Shown here piece after piece: positions 1 through 11,100 of a DNA stretch of 64,000 nt. Every line of letters begins with the position of its first letter. The first letter of the stretch is position 1. Where the stretch lies: positions 23,511,001 to 23,575,000 of the forward strand of contig CATNEN010000038.1 in NCBI GenBank assembly GCA_950097015.1, given 5' to 3'. Origin of the DNA: Macrostomum hystrix. Taxonomy: Eukaryota > Platyhelminthes > Macrostomidae. Made by a program: the position numbers and the translations under genes. The notes below the pieces were generated by a model. It was given only the letters and a program-made list of their open reading frames with translations, searched no databases and had not been told where the DNA came from.

Positions 1-78
1 GCGAATTGAGGGTTCGCGACCCCTAGGGAATTGAGGGTTCGCGACCCCTAGCGAATCGAGGGTTCGCGACCCCTAGCG
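1..78. repeat. 25-bp tandem repeat at window edge
   Basis: About three copies of a 25-26 bp unit containing gggttcgcgacccctag. The array is cut by the window start, so its true length is unknown. The unit contains a short inverted repeat (gggttcgcgaccc), so each copy could form a small hairpin. Confidence 0.85.
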
Positions 79-760
79 TTTTTTTTCAACTACAATCGAG
101 GTAACATTTTTTCTTAACATTTATGTCCAACAAAAATGCTTACAATTTCGACGCCACATAAAAACTTCCTGTAGATAAAGACAATACGTTAAAATGTTTA
201 TATTTCTACTAAGCAGAAAGTAGTATAAAAAACGTACAACTAAAATTTGCGTGAATTGCCCATCTAGAAAATATAAGTATCTGTGGAACTTGGTAGTTTA
301 ATACTGAGCTTGTGGCGGCCAGACGATACGCGACCAGAGTGCAGTGCAGTTGCACTTACAACGCCTCCGCCTCAGACTGGGGTGGGGTGGGTGCACCTAG
401 CCAGCCGGATTGCTTAGACTGGGGGTTACAAAAGTACGCCAACTTTAAGCACCTCCCTGCAGGTGCGTAAAAGGTGAATGGGAGGCTCGCTGATAATAGT
501 TGAATAGTCCATGCAATTTATGACTTTAATTGTTTAATAAATAAATGTACGATAAGAATAGATACTAATAATTAGTAATAACTAATAAATGGTAGGTTAA
601 AAGAACAAAGACTAACTAATATGCAAAACATGGCTGTCTGTTTGCCTGCAACAAAAAATAAAGCGGCTTCATCATCGGCCGCTGCGGCGTCCGCGGGTAA
701 ATGATCGGCGGCTTCTGCATCAGCGGCAGCAGCAGCTGATGACTGGCCGGCTGGCTTAAT
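79..760. other. Non-coding stretch without a recognised gene
   Basis: AT-rich sequence with a GC-richer patch around 300-480. A small open frame at 631-705 (starts MAVCLPAT, then Ala/Ser-rich) is followed by a GT that could act as a donor. I could not join it in phase to any downstream exon, so it is not called as a gene. Confidence 0.5.
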
Positions 761-761
761 A

Positions 762-1127
762 TAAAAATAATATTAATTGCAGGAGGGCTGCGGGCAATGG
801 TACATTAATTCGTGACACTAGACCCGCAGCCAGCGAGGAGGCATTTCTGCCCATTTCGCTGACTCCTGAGCACACACGCACACAGATACTGTACGCAGGC
901 ATACGCTCACACAGGTGTGTACATCTGCCCTGACTTTCTCATCGTCAGGCAGTCTCACTGCGCTATATGTAGGTTGGCCCTTCAAGGGAGTAATTTGCAC
1001 GACAAGCCACCAAGCCTTCTCTCCGCGGCTGCGCCCCAAATAGATGTGGCCTCGCCGCGGAATCGAACTTAGGGACCTTGGTGCGAGAGGCAAACGCGTT
1101 ATCCGCTTTGCCACCGACCCCCCCCCG
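762..1127 (-). mobile_element. SINE-1 copy, tRNA-derived, near full length
   Basis: Best-preserved copy of a tRNA-derived SINE. Read on the minus strand it begins at about 1,127 with a run of G, then an A-box-like tggcaaagcgg and a B-box-like gttcgattcc (about 1,060-1,070), as in a pol III type 2 promoter. A body of about 250 bp follows, containing gtcagggcagatgtacacac and ggagtcagcgaaatgggc, and the 3' end is an AT-rich (att)n-like tail. Partial or complete copies occur at 10,640, 11,487, 18,422, 37,745 and 43,446, which is what identifies it as a dispersed family. An apparent 119-codon open frame across it has no coding meaning. Confidence 0.85.
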
Positions 1128-1669
1128 GCCGGCAGGCTACAGGTTAATTCTGCTCTACACAATAGTTTCATTTCCATCGACTAGAATAATCTAAAGAACT
1201 ACAGGCATCTTAGGAACCACTGTGTTCTTTGCTTTTTGGTTTTTCTCGGCAGCACTTTCATGTCGTACAATCATCTCGACGCTTTTTCGTGTCTCATTTT
1301 TATTATTAATAGTCCAATTTGCGTACATAACGAAATATTCGCAATTTCATCGCCCTCGCAAGCGTTTAATATTTAGTGCATGTTGCAACAATAGTTGACA
1401 GCTCAGTGTAAGGCTCAGGAACAGTCAAATCTGCGTCCAATGCAACTGAGGCCAAAGTATAAATGGCAGTACAGAATCTGCAAATATCCGTGAGTTATCA
1501 ATGATTTATGGCTACTTCCGATGGGAGAGCAACTGCGGAACATCCGATCCGATCTAGCGGGAACTGGGCACTGCTTCTCATTCTGTCTGCTTCTTCCTCA
1601 TTCTCATCTCACCTTGTCTCTTAACATCCTTCTCGCCATTTTCTGATTCGCTCTTCCTCTCCCGTCCGC
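1128..1669. other. Intergenic, nothing recognised
   Basis: Unique-looking sequence between the SINE and the following pyrimidine-rich array. No open frame, splice-bounded exon or RNA gene could be supported. Confidence 0.5.
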
Positions 1670-1684
1670 TGCCTCATCTCTTCC

Positions 1685-2372
1685 ATGCCTCATCTCTCCC
1701 ATGTCTCATCTCTCCCTGTCTCATCTCTCCCTGTCTCATCTCTCCCTGTCTCATCTCTCCCTGTCTCATCTCTCGCGTCCGCTGCCTCATCTCTCCCATG
1801 TCTCATCTCTCCCGTGTCTCATCTCTCCCATGTCTCATCTCTCCCGTGTCTCATCTCTCCCATGTCTCATCTCTCCCGTGTCTCATCTCTCCCATGTCTC
1901 ATCTCTCCCGTGTCTCATCTCTCCCGTGTCTCATCTCTCCCGTGTCTCATCTCTCCCGTGTCTCATCTCTCCCGTGTCTCATCTCTCCCATGTCTCATCT
2001 CTCCCGTGTCTCATCTCTCCCGTGTCTCATCTCTCCCATGTCTCATCTCTCCCGTGTCTCATCTCTCCCATGTCTCATCTCTCCCGTGTCTCATCTCTCC
2101 CGTGTCTCATCTCTCCCGTGTCTCATCTCTCCCATGTCTCATCTCTCCCGTGTCTCATCTCTCCCGTGTCTCATCTCTCCCATGTCTCATCTCTCCCGTG
2201 TCTCATCTCTCCCGTGTCTCATCTCTCACGTGTCTCATCTCTCCCTGTCTCATCTCTCCCTGTCTCATCTCTCCCTGTCTTATCTCTCGAGTCCGCTGCC
2301 TCATCTCTCCCGTGTCTCATCTCTCCGTGCCTCATCTCTCCGCTATCTCACATCATTCTGTCTCATCTCTCC
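1685..2372. repeat. 16-bp minisatellite (tctcatctctcccgtg)
   Basis: About 40 tandem copies of tctcatctctcccgtg, with a common variant in which the g before tg is a, and shorter ccctg variants at both edges. It is strand-asymmetric (almost all C/T). Long overlapping open frames on the plus strand are a by-product of the low-complexity unit. Nearly the same unit forms a second array at 40,640-41,152. Confidence 0.95.
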
Positions 2373-3784
2373 AATGACTCTACCCAATGTCACTTCCCGT
2401 AGCCGTGTTATTCAGCCCGTCGTAGTATTTTGTATTTTGTCAGTTTGAACCTCGCACTAGACTATATAGTCGCATTGCAAGTACGGTTCGCAAGTCGCCG
2501 ACCCTGGGCTACAGTCTTGTCTCTCCAGTTGAAATGCACTCACTCTCTTGTTCCTTGGTCAACAAATGTCAGAATAATCAATCCACATTTCTGCCCAACC
2601 ATAGCAACAAATCTCTTTGAGCACAAGTTAGCTTTCCCCCGCGTTCGGCAAGCATGTCAATCAATTTCAGTTTCTAACGCAGCTGAGAGTAACAAAAAGT
2701 ACTCGTGGGTAGATTAAGAAGATAATAAAAGGCTTTAAACATTGGTTCCCGCGCCTCGATCTATATCTAGAGGTAGAGATAGTTCATTCTGAACACTATG
2801 TTTTAGATAATCCTTTAGCTAGGACTCAACTGAGTACTCTTGTTAAGTACATGCTAGTATAGGCCCGACTGGTCTGTCCCGCAAATACACTGGGCAGATA
2901 GGCAATTGCTGATGCACTAACTAGGAGCTAGGAGCAAATCACAGATTAATTTTCTTTTATATAACGGATTTTCTAAAATTTGGTTTTACAAGAATCGTAA
3001 AATAGTTTCTTCGTTCTATTTAAATCTTGTGAGCTATATCGACAAAGGAAGTTTAACAAAATAGGTGAATGTACATTTAGAGAATTGATAAGGATTGCTT
3101 TTTGAGTACCTCCTCACTCATGCCCCCACTGTACTCATCTGTACTCTCTCCCTCTTCCCCAGCAGAATGTTCTATCCCACTCAGAAATGTACAATTTTAG
3201 GATAGGGAAATGAGGAAAAGGAATACCAACAGACATTCTAACCAAGGGCGAGTGTATCGCCTACTGTACACTATATTTGAGTAGGCTCCGAAGCTCCATT
3301 TAACCTCTTATTTCTGTTGCGTCTGTAGAGACAACAAGAAAAATTTAAATTCTCGTCGCTAACTGTCGGGTAAGTTTTGGTTTCTTGTTTTTCCCAACAA
3401 TTATAGTCAGCAAAAACAAGAAATATTTTAAGACAGATCTGAATTCGCTATCATGCAGGGTCAGAGCTAGTCTTATTTGGCTCATAATTTCCGGTTAAGA
3501 TCAGTAGCGCCTTTCTGATCCAGAACCACCGATAGCTGTAATTGCATAAACTGTTTATCAGTAGGCCATTGCGTGGCGACAGGCAATGAATCGTACAGAC
3601 TCCAGTTTATGAGGCTTAACTAAATGCAGACTGTTTAGCTATGCAATTTCGCATTTCCAAGTCTAGTCTTTCTGCACTTAAGTTGTGATTTTGTCTTCGC
3701 CTTATACGAGCGCAGATTAACTTCTTTCTATGCGTGTTTAATGTCCATAAAAATTTCAGACACCTTTCAAGATACCCTCTGCTT
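2373..3784. other. Intergenic, nothing recognised
   Basis: AT-rich single-copy-looking sequence. A 95-codon frame near 2,430-2,717 has no start context, domain or splice signals. No gene is supported. Confidence 0.5.
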
Positions 3785-4235
3785 CTTCCTCATCCTCTCC
3801 TCTCCTCTCGTCTGCTCTCCTCTCCTCTCGTCTGCTCTCCTCTCCTCTCCTCTCCTCTCGTCTGCTCTCCTCTCCTCTCGTCTGCTCTCCTCTCCTCTCC
3901 TCTCCTCTCCTCTCCTCTCGTCTGCTCTCCTCTCCTCTCCCCTCCCCTCCTCTCCTCTCCTCTCCTCTCCTCTCCTCTCCTCTCCTCTCGTCTGCTCTCC
4001 TCTCCTCTCCCCTCCTCTTCTCTCCTCTCCTCTCGTCTCCTCTCCTTTCCTCTCCCCTCCTCTTCTCTCCTCTTCTCTCGTCTCCTCTCCTTTCCTCTCC
4101 TCTCGTCTGCTCTCCTCTCCTCTCCCCTCCTCTCCTCTCCTCTCCTCTCCTCTCCTCTCGTCTGCTCTCCTCTCCTCTCCCCTCCTCTCCTCTCCTCTCG
4201 TCTCCTCTCCTTTCCTCTCCCCTCCTCTCTTAACC
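3785..4235. repeat. Pyrimidine tract, (tctcc)n with cgtctg interruptions
   Basis: About 450 bp of almost pure C/T on the plus strand, built from tctcc with periodic cgtctgc interruptions that create a longer unit of 20-25 bp. Long frames on both strands (Ser/Leu/Pro on one, Arg/Glu/Gly on the other) are low-complexity artefacts. Confidence 0.95.
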
Positions 4236-4839
4236 TCACCTCTCTCCTCTCTCATCTTTTCTCTCCTCACTGTCTCACGAAAAAGTAGAATTTTAATAGC
4301 TAGCAGGCCGATACAAAAAGGTAAGTTTTCCTGTCTTGCGAACAAGAAACCCCCTCCCTCCGAAGTTGAATTTCTCCAGGCAAGACAGACGCTAACACAC
4401 ACAAATATAGAACCAAAATTAAGTGTTAACACGCCGAAAGAGACAAAATAAAAAGCGAAATCACCGGTAGCTTCAAGCCTAAAATGTAGGACGGCCAGTT
4501 AGTTGCAGTTGTCATTGCTTAGCAAACAGTAAACACCATACAGCAGTGTTATTCACCTGACCGACCAAACTAGACCTAGGAGACGAAATTCTCAATCATT
4601 AGCTCTTCTGAAGTTTGCAATTACAAAAATTTGGCGACTATTCGGAGCAGAAAAAAAGCAACCTGAACATATTGTTAATCCAGTAAATTTATTTCAATAT
4701 CCGAATATTTTAACAAGAGTAATAACTAAAAGAAATGGCTATTAAAGGTCATCCTTGTATTGCTTTTCAGACCAGGTAAGTTTTTAAACTCCAAAACTGT
4801 ACCGATCATTATTGATTATAGCTTTAGAATGCGACCTGA
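4236..4839. other. Intergenic or 5' intron of the DLC-like gene, nothing recognised
   Basis: AT-rich sequence. If the DLC-like gene has upstream exons this stretch is intronic. I saw no coding segment with matching phase. Confidence 0.4.
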
Positions 4840-5055
4840 CCCAATGTAATTACACCTGACACAATGTAATTACACCTGACACAATGTAATTACACCTGAC
4901 ACAATGTGATTACACCTGACACAATGTAATTACACCTGACCCAATGTAATTACACCTGACCCAATGTAATTACACCTGACACAATGTAATTACACCTGAC
5001 ACAATGTGATTACACCTGACCCAATGTAATCAGACCTGATCCACTTAAACCTGAC
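4840..5055. repeat. 20-bp minisatellite (acctgacacaatgtaattac)
   Basis: About ten copies of a 20-bp unit with c/a and a/g variants. It ends about 10 bp before the splice acceptor of the first recognised exon of the DLC-like gene (exon starts 5,064), so it probably lies in an intron of that gene. Confidence 0.95.
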
Positions 5056-5063
5056 CATTGCAG

Positions 5064-5121
5064 ATCTCTATCACTGATGGAGCCGCTGCATGAGTGCCTG
5101 ATGGAAAGCGATCCACAGCAT

Positions 5122-5160
<39 letters not shown>

Positions 5161-8100
5161 CGATTTCAGACGATACAGCAGCCGCCTCATCCTCGTGACT
5201 ACGGGCTGTACCGCAAGCGCGAATCTTCCACCGCGTCATCCGGTGGTCAGGTCGGCAGTGGAGTCAGCCGCAGCAGCTCGAAAGCTTCTGTGGGCTGCCA
5301 TTCAAGCCACCGGGACAGCAGAAATCTTGACGAAGTGTTGGAACAACTCAACATGGACCTCGGCAGCTTGAGACTGCACGGACAGTACGGTGAGAAAACT
5401 GGGTAAAGTAGATTGAGGAGACAGGGAAGGAAGAGGGGTGGCAGAGGGGAAGCAGATAGTTGTGAATGGATTGGAGACAGAATGGATGCAACTGTCAGAT
5501 TAGCACACATGCCACATGCTACTTACAGTACAGTAGCGTCAAGAAAAAGCTTTACAAATACGCAATAAATAAAGTGTTGAAGTGTGAGTCAGCCAAGAGC
5601 AGCTAGTGATATTAGCGGAGCGAAATTAATCTGTAGCAGGCAGCATATACTGCAAGCATTGCGAATTGACCTGCACCAAAGTGCAATAAAAAACGCAACT
5701 GCCTCAATTTCTTGTCAGTGGTTCTTGTAAAATCGATTGGTATTAGTAAAATACACAGCTAAAGCAGTATGCAGCTAAGTGAGAGTTGTGTTGCATTTTG
5801 CTACAGTTGTGTAAGATTCAACACACACAAACATTGCGAGGCTGCACAGTTTAACTTATTCTCTCGGGTATAAAACGTCTCGTGGGACGAAATATGGACT
5901 TTCACTGTTTCTCTCAGTGGTGAATCAGTGGTCTTACAGTTGGTGGAAGCAGAAAGTTCTTAGCCAGTATGCCCATAAGGAGTGGCGGCAAATCTACGAG
6001 GTCACAGCCAGTGCTGATCAGTAAGTATAAAAAAATAAACGTCATTTTTTCGCCAATCTAGAACTTAAAAAAAGACAGATTTTCTGCGCTTTCCATTCTA
6101 CGAGTATATGCGTAGATCAGCCCGTCAACTGTCACGTGATCTGATCTATCTGATCTATGCCTTAGCTAGATAGCTAGATCACTCTCTTCTCTTCTTTTGT
6201 CGTCTTCTGATTGGCCCGTCTCTGAACCTCCAAGCCGCATTCTTTAACCCCTTCTTTCCGGCACCAACACAATCGCTATTGTCAATCTAAATGATAATTT
6301 GGATATTCAAAACGATCTAGTGTGTCTGGTCTCATGCTATCGGATGGGTCTGCAGACGCCTCACTGGCTGTCCCTTGATTGAGCGGCCTTGGGAGCGCCT
6401 AAGCCAAAGGTTGAATCCCGTCTCATCAAGGTAGACGGTAATTTGAACTGCAGGATCCAGATGTAGCATAAAATCCGCGTACTCTCTCTGGGCGCAGGTC
6501 ACTTAAGGTGGAAAACGTGTTGTTCTCCAGCTCCAGCTTGTTCTGAAGGCTGGCCTTCGTCACCTCGTCCACTTTGCATTTTTGCTCTCCTTTAGCCACC
6601 TCTTGGTAACGCTTGAACCCTTCCTTCCTGCGTATATGCTCGCATGATTGTATACGCAGTTGCAATGGGTATTTGCAGGTTGCCTGTCGACTGAGGATAT
6701 TGGCGGAGAGCAAGGCAAGGGAGTGTTTCAGCTTTCCCTTCCGAATTTTATCATTTTGGTTGTCTCTAGTCTATGGTCGAAAGGGTGAATTTTCTTCTGA
6801 GTGTCTGAACTCATTCTCGTATTGGCTGTCCAAACGTCTATGTTCTCTAGGGGGGCGAGCCATTGTAGCCATTATCGTTTTGAATGCCTAAATTATCACT
6901 TAATATCGAAAAGCCAAGCAAAAAATATTGTTTAAGACTTTCGCATTGGTACACTGGTTACCTAATAACTTTATTGGTGATAAAATAATATTTCGTTAAG
7001 TTAAATTAGATCTGATTTTTAAATTATCAATGATAACTTTTTTAAAGTACATAAAACATGTGAGAAAAGTTCATAAAAATGTTAAAAGTACGTAAAAATG
7101 AAAAGTCGAGCATATTGCCGTTAGAGTTAAAAAACTAGCACAAAAATGCTACTTTAAAATGGTTTTCCATTGACATTTTTCAGTTGATAGCATAAAGATA
7201 GCATATTAAACGGAGCAGTATTATTTCAACTAATCGATTTATAGCGATCTTGAATTATCCCATCGACCTGGCTGTGTTGGTCGGTGATCGAGCCATTGAC
7301 CTCGTTTGGTTAGTCAAAATCGTTAGAGTTGTAGTTTTTGGCTTGCGACTCAGCCACCGAGGCAATAAAATACTTTATAGATGAGGTTGCCAGCAGAATC
7401 TGATTAAATGATGCGATTCTTACCTCTTAGCAATGAAATGCTCGTGACTTGCCTTTCCCGGCTCTCTCCTACCACTCTTATCTCTCCCATCTTATCCCAT
7501 CTCTCCCACCCCTTCGATCTTTCCCATCTATCCAATCTCTCCCATCTCTCCCACCACTCCCATCTCTACCATCTCTCATATCTCTCATATCTCTCCATCT
7601 CTCCCATCTCTCCCGCTATCTAATTTCTCCCAACACTCTTATCTCATCCATCTATCCCACCACTCCCACTTCCATTATTCCCATCTCACATTAATGATGA
7701 CGACGACCGCGTGAACTCCACTGTAGATGAACATAACTGTGCGGATTTTGTTAGCGCTGATTTGCAGGCAGTCCTGAAAATGTTTTCATGCAAGCAGCTT
7801 TAGATAATTAAAGTAGAATCCACTAGAATCCACTAGAATCCACTAGAATCCACTAGAATCGACTAGAATCGACTAGAATCCACTAGAATCGACTAGAATC
7901 GACTAGAATCCACTAGAATCCACTAGAATAGACTAGAATCCACTAGAATCCACTAAAATCCACTAGAATCCACTAGAATCGACTAGAATCCACTAGAATC
8001 CACTAGAATCCACTAGAATCGACTAGAATCGACTAGAATCCACTAGAATCCACTAGAATCGACTAGAATCCACTAGAATCCAGTAGAATAGACTAGAATC

Positions 8101-11100
8101 CACTAGAATCCACTAAAATCCACTAGAATCCACTAGAATCGACTAGAATCCACTAGAATGCACTAGAATCCACTAGAATCCACTAGAATCGACTAGAATC
8201 CACTAGAATCCACTAGAATCCACTAGAATCCACTAGAATCCACTAGAATCGACTAGAATCCACTAGAATCCACTAGAATAGACTAGAATCCACTAGAATC
8301 CACTAAAATCCACTAGAATCCACTAGAATCGACTAGAATCCACTAGAATGCACTAGAATCCACTAGAATCCACTAGAATCGACTAGAATCCACTAGAATC
8401 CACTAGAATCCACTAGAATCCACTAGAATCCACTAGAATCGACTAGAATCCACTAGAATCCACTAGAATCCACTAGAATCGACTAGAATCCACTAGAATC
8501 CACTAGAATCGACTAGAATCCACTAGAATCCACTAGAATCCACTAGAATCCACTAGAATCCACTAGAATCCACCACTAGAATTCACTAGAATCCACTAGA
8601 AGTCACTAGAATCCACTAGAAGTCACTAGAATCCACTAGAATCGACTAGAATCCACTAGAATCCACTAGAATCCACTAGAATCCGCTAGAATCTACTAGA
8701 ACAGCTGCAGAGCACACCTGTTTATGTATGGCGCCTGATGCTCTAGCTTTCTTCAAATCGTAGATATCGCTACAGTAGCCAGCCACATTCGGCCTGGTTA
8801 TTTCCCTCTTGTCGAAGCTATTCAAGGAGCTGCAACAGTGGATAGGCAGCATCAGACGTGCCGGTTTCTTAGAAATTAGGTCCAAATTCAAGTCAACCTG
8901 CACATCTGAATTGGCTGTCAGTTTCTTGTACCAGGTGGAGTTCTCGTACAGGGTAATTGAGGCATCACTGCCCGCCCAGCCGCAGCACAGCTCCTAGAAG
9001 AAGGACGATGTGTGACATTTTAGTGGACTTGAGGCCGGATAGTTCAAAGGTTATGTACTTTAAAGAGGAGTTTTAAGGACAGTTTAAAGTACTTAAGCCA
9101 GAGTAGGCTAGACTCCAATAATACATAAACGATGACGTGTACAAGTACACAATGCGGGACAGGTTAAAGTAGCAATCCAAAAAGTAGCTTGAAAGTTTGA
9201 AAGTACATTAAGCGGGAAAAATAGAAGTACACATGCTCGACAGTAAAAGTACGCAAGGGAGAGGAGTTAAAAGTACGTAAGGGGTCAGATTGAACTGCGT
9301 GAACAATGCTCCACAAAGCCTTACAAATAAAACGGGCAGTTGTCAATTTGACAAACCTTTTCAGCGAAACCATTCACAGCCTTAGTAAACTGACTCGTGG
9401 TGACATTTTCATAGCTGCCGTACAATACGATGACCTCGCTCATTGCGACCATTGTTGAGCCGAACGCTTTCTGGTAAGACAGCAGCATAAGTACGCAAAG
9501 AGCTATGCGAAATACGGAGTCAAATGCGACAACAACCAGCAGCTGAGGGTATTGATGCGAAATAATTTATTATCCGGATAATAATGTTATTACCATTACC
9601 AGACAAACGTAGGAACAGATTGACGATACACAAATACGAAATGGCTGAACATGAAACCTAGAAATATGGATATCCAGGATAGAGACGGAAAACAGCAAAA
9701 AAACTGAAAATTCGCAAACAAAAATACAGAAAATTACTCACAGAATAACAGACAATAACAGAAATAAATACAGATAAAAACAGACACAAAAACAGACAAC
9801 TACAGACACCAAAACAGACAACTACAGACACCAAAACAGACAACTACAGACACCAAAACAGACAACTACAGACACCAAAACAGACAACTACAGACACAAA
9901 AACTGGCAACTACAGACACCAAAACAGACAACTACAGGTAACAAAAACAGCCAACTACAGACACCAAAACAGACAACTACAGACACCAAAACAGACAACT
10001 ACAGACACAAAAACTGGCAACTACAGACACAAAAACAGACAACTACAGGTAACAAAAACAGACAACTACAGGTAAAAAACAGACAACTACAGGTAAAAAA
10101 CAGACAACTACAGGTAAAAAAACTGACAAACTACAGACACAAAAACAGACAACTACAGACACCAAAACAGACAAATTCAGACTAAAATGCAGAAAAATAC
10201 AGACACAGATCAGATATGAGACGTTACCAATGTTGTGATGATGAATTTAGTGGCGGTACAGAATGCTACGACACCGCACAGACCAACTAGTGTGCTGCAA
10301 ATGGCCAAAACGAATGACAATACCCTCTGCAATTTGTCCAATCTCGAAGCGACTGCTTTGGTGAATTCTGGCGATTCTTTGCCCAAATGTTGCACTGTTT
10401 CAACATCGAATAGCAGCATAGTTATGCCGATGGATAATAACAGGAAGCTTAGAAACTCAAGAGAGACTCCGAAAAGTTTTGATGAACTTGCCATTGCAGT
10501 TAAAAATTCTTCTCAATACTTCTTGCTGTCTCGAACTTGTTTACATAAAACAATATAATAGCCTCTCTGGGGCTTCAGATCATGAAGGAGTAGTCTATGG
10601 GTTTGACCATAGACTATATCGAGAGAATTGCCTTGGGCCAGATTTGTATGCATTGAGCTCGATTCCGAAGCGAGACCATTTTAATTTGGGGCGCGGCCGT
10701 TGTGAGAAGGCTTTGGTGGCTTGTCGTACAATTTAATGTACACACCACACCTGTTTGAGTGTATGCCTGCGTTCCGTGGGGATACACTCATACAAAATTT
10801 AGAACTATTCGCACTATCCGATAAAAAGATAAACCTTTCTGCTGCCAGGAGTCAGCGAAATGGGCGGAATAGCCTTCTCGCTGGCTGCGTGTCTACTATG
10901 ACCAAATTATTGGGCTTATTTCTAAGAAACAAAGGACAGCCAATCAGATTTCTTGGCCAATCAAATTTTAGGATTTAGAAGCCTGCCCAACGCGCAGTCC
11001 AGTCTAAGCTGCAGCACGCCCCAGCAGAAGCGCAGCGCGGCCAACAGCGGCTGCGGCGGCGCTTCGAGCTGGCGCTCCAGTCGCGAGGAGGCCGACCTGA

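Noticed and set aside
631-705. First coding exon of the DLC-like gene
   Set aside because: Possible donor leaves phase 1 whereas the exon at 5,064 needs phase 2; no domain or homology.
6426-6713. Possible last exon (cytoplasmic tail) of the tetraspanin
   Set aside because: Phase could fit, but the acceptor is poor and the exon at 7,399-7,310 completes TM4 with a good splice site; the segment reads better as transposase debris.
7817-8700. CRISPR array
   Set aside because: Units are directly adjacent with no unique spacers, and the context is a eukaryotic intron.
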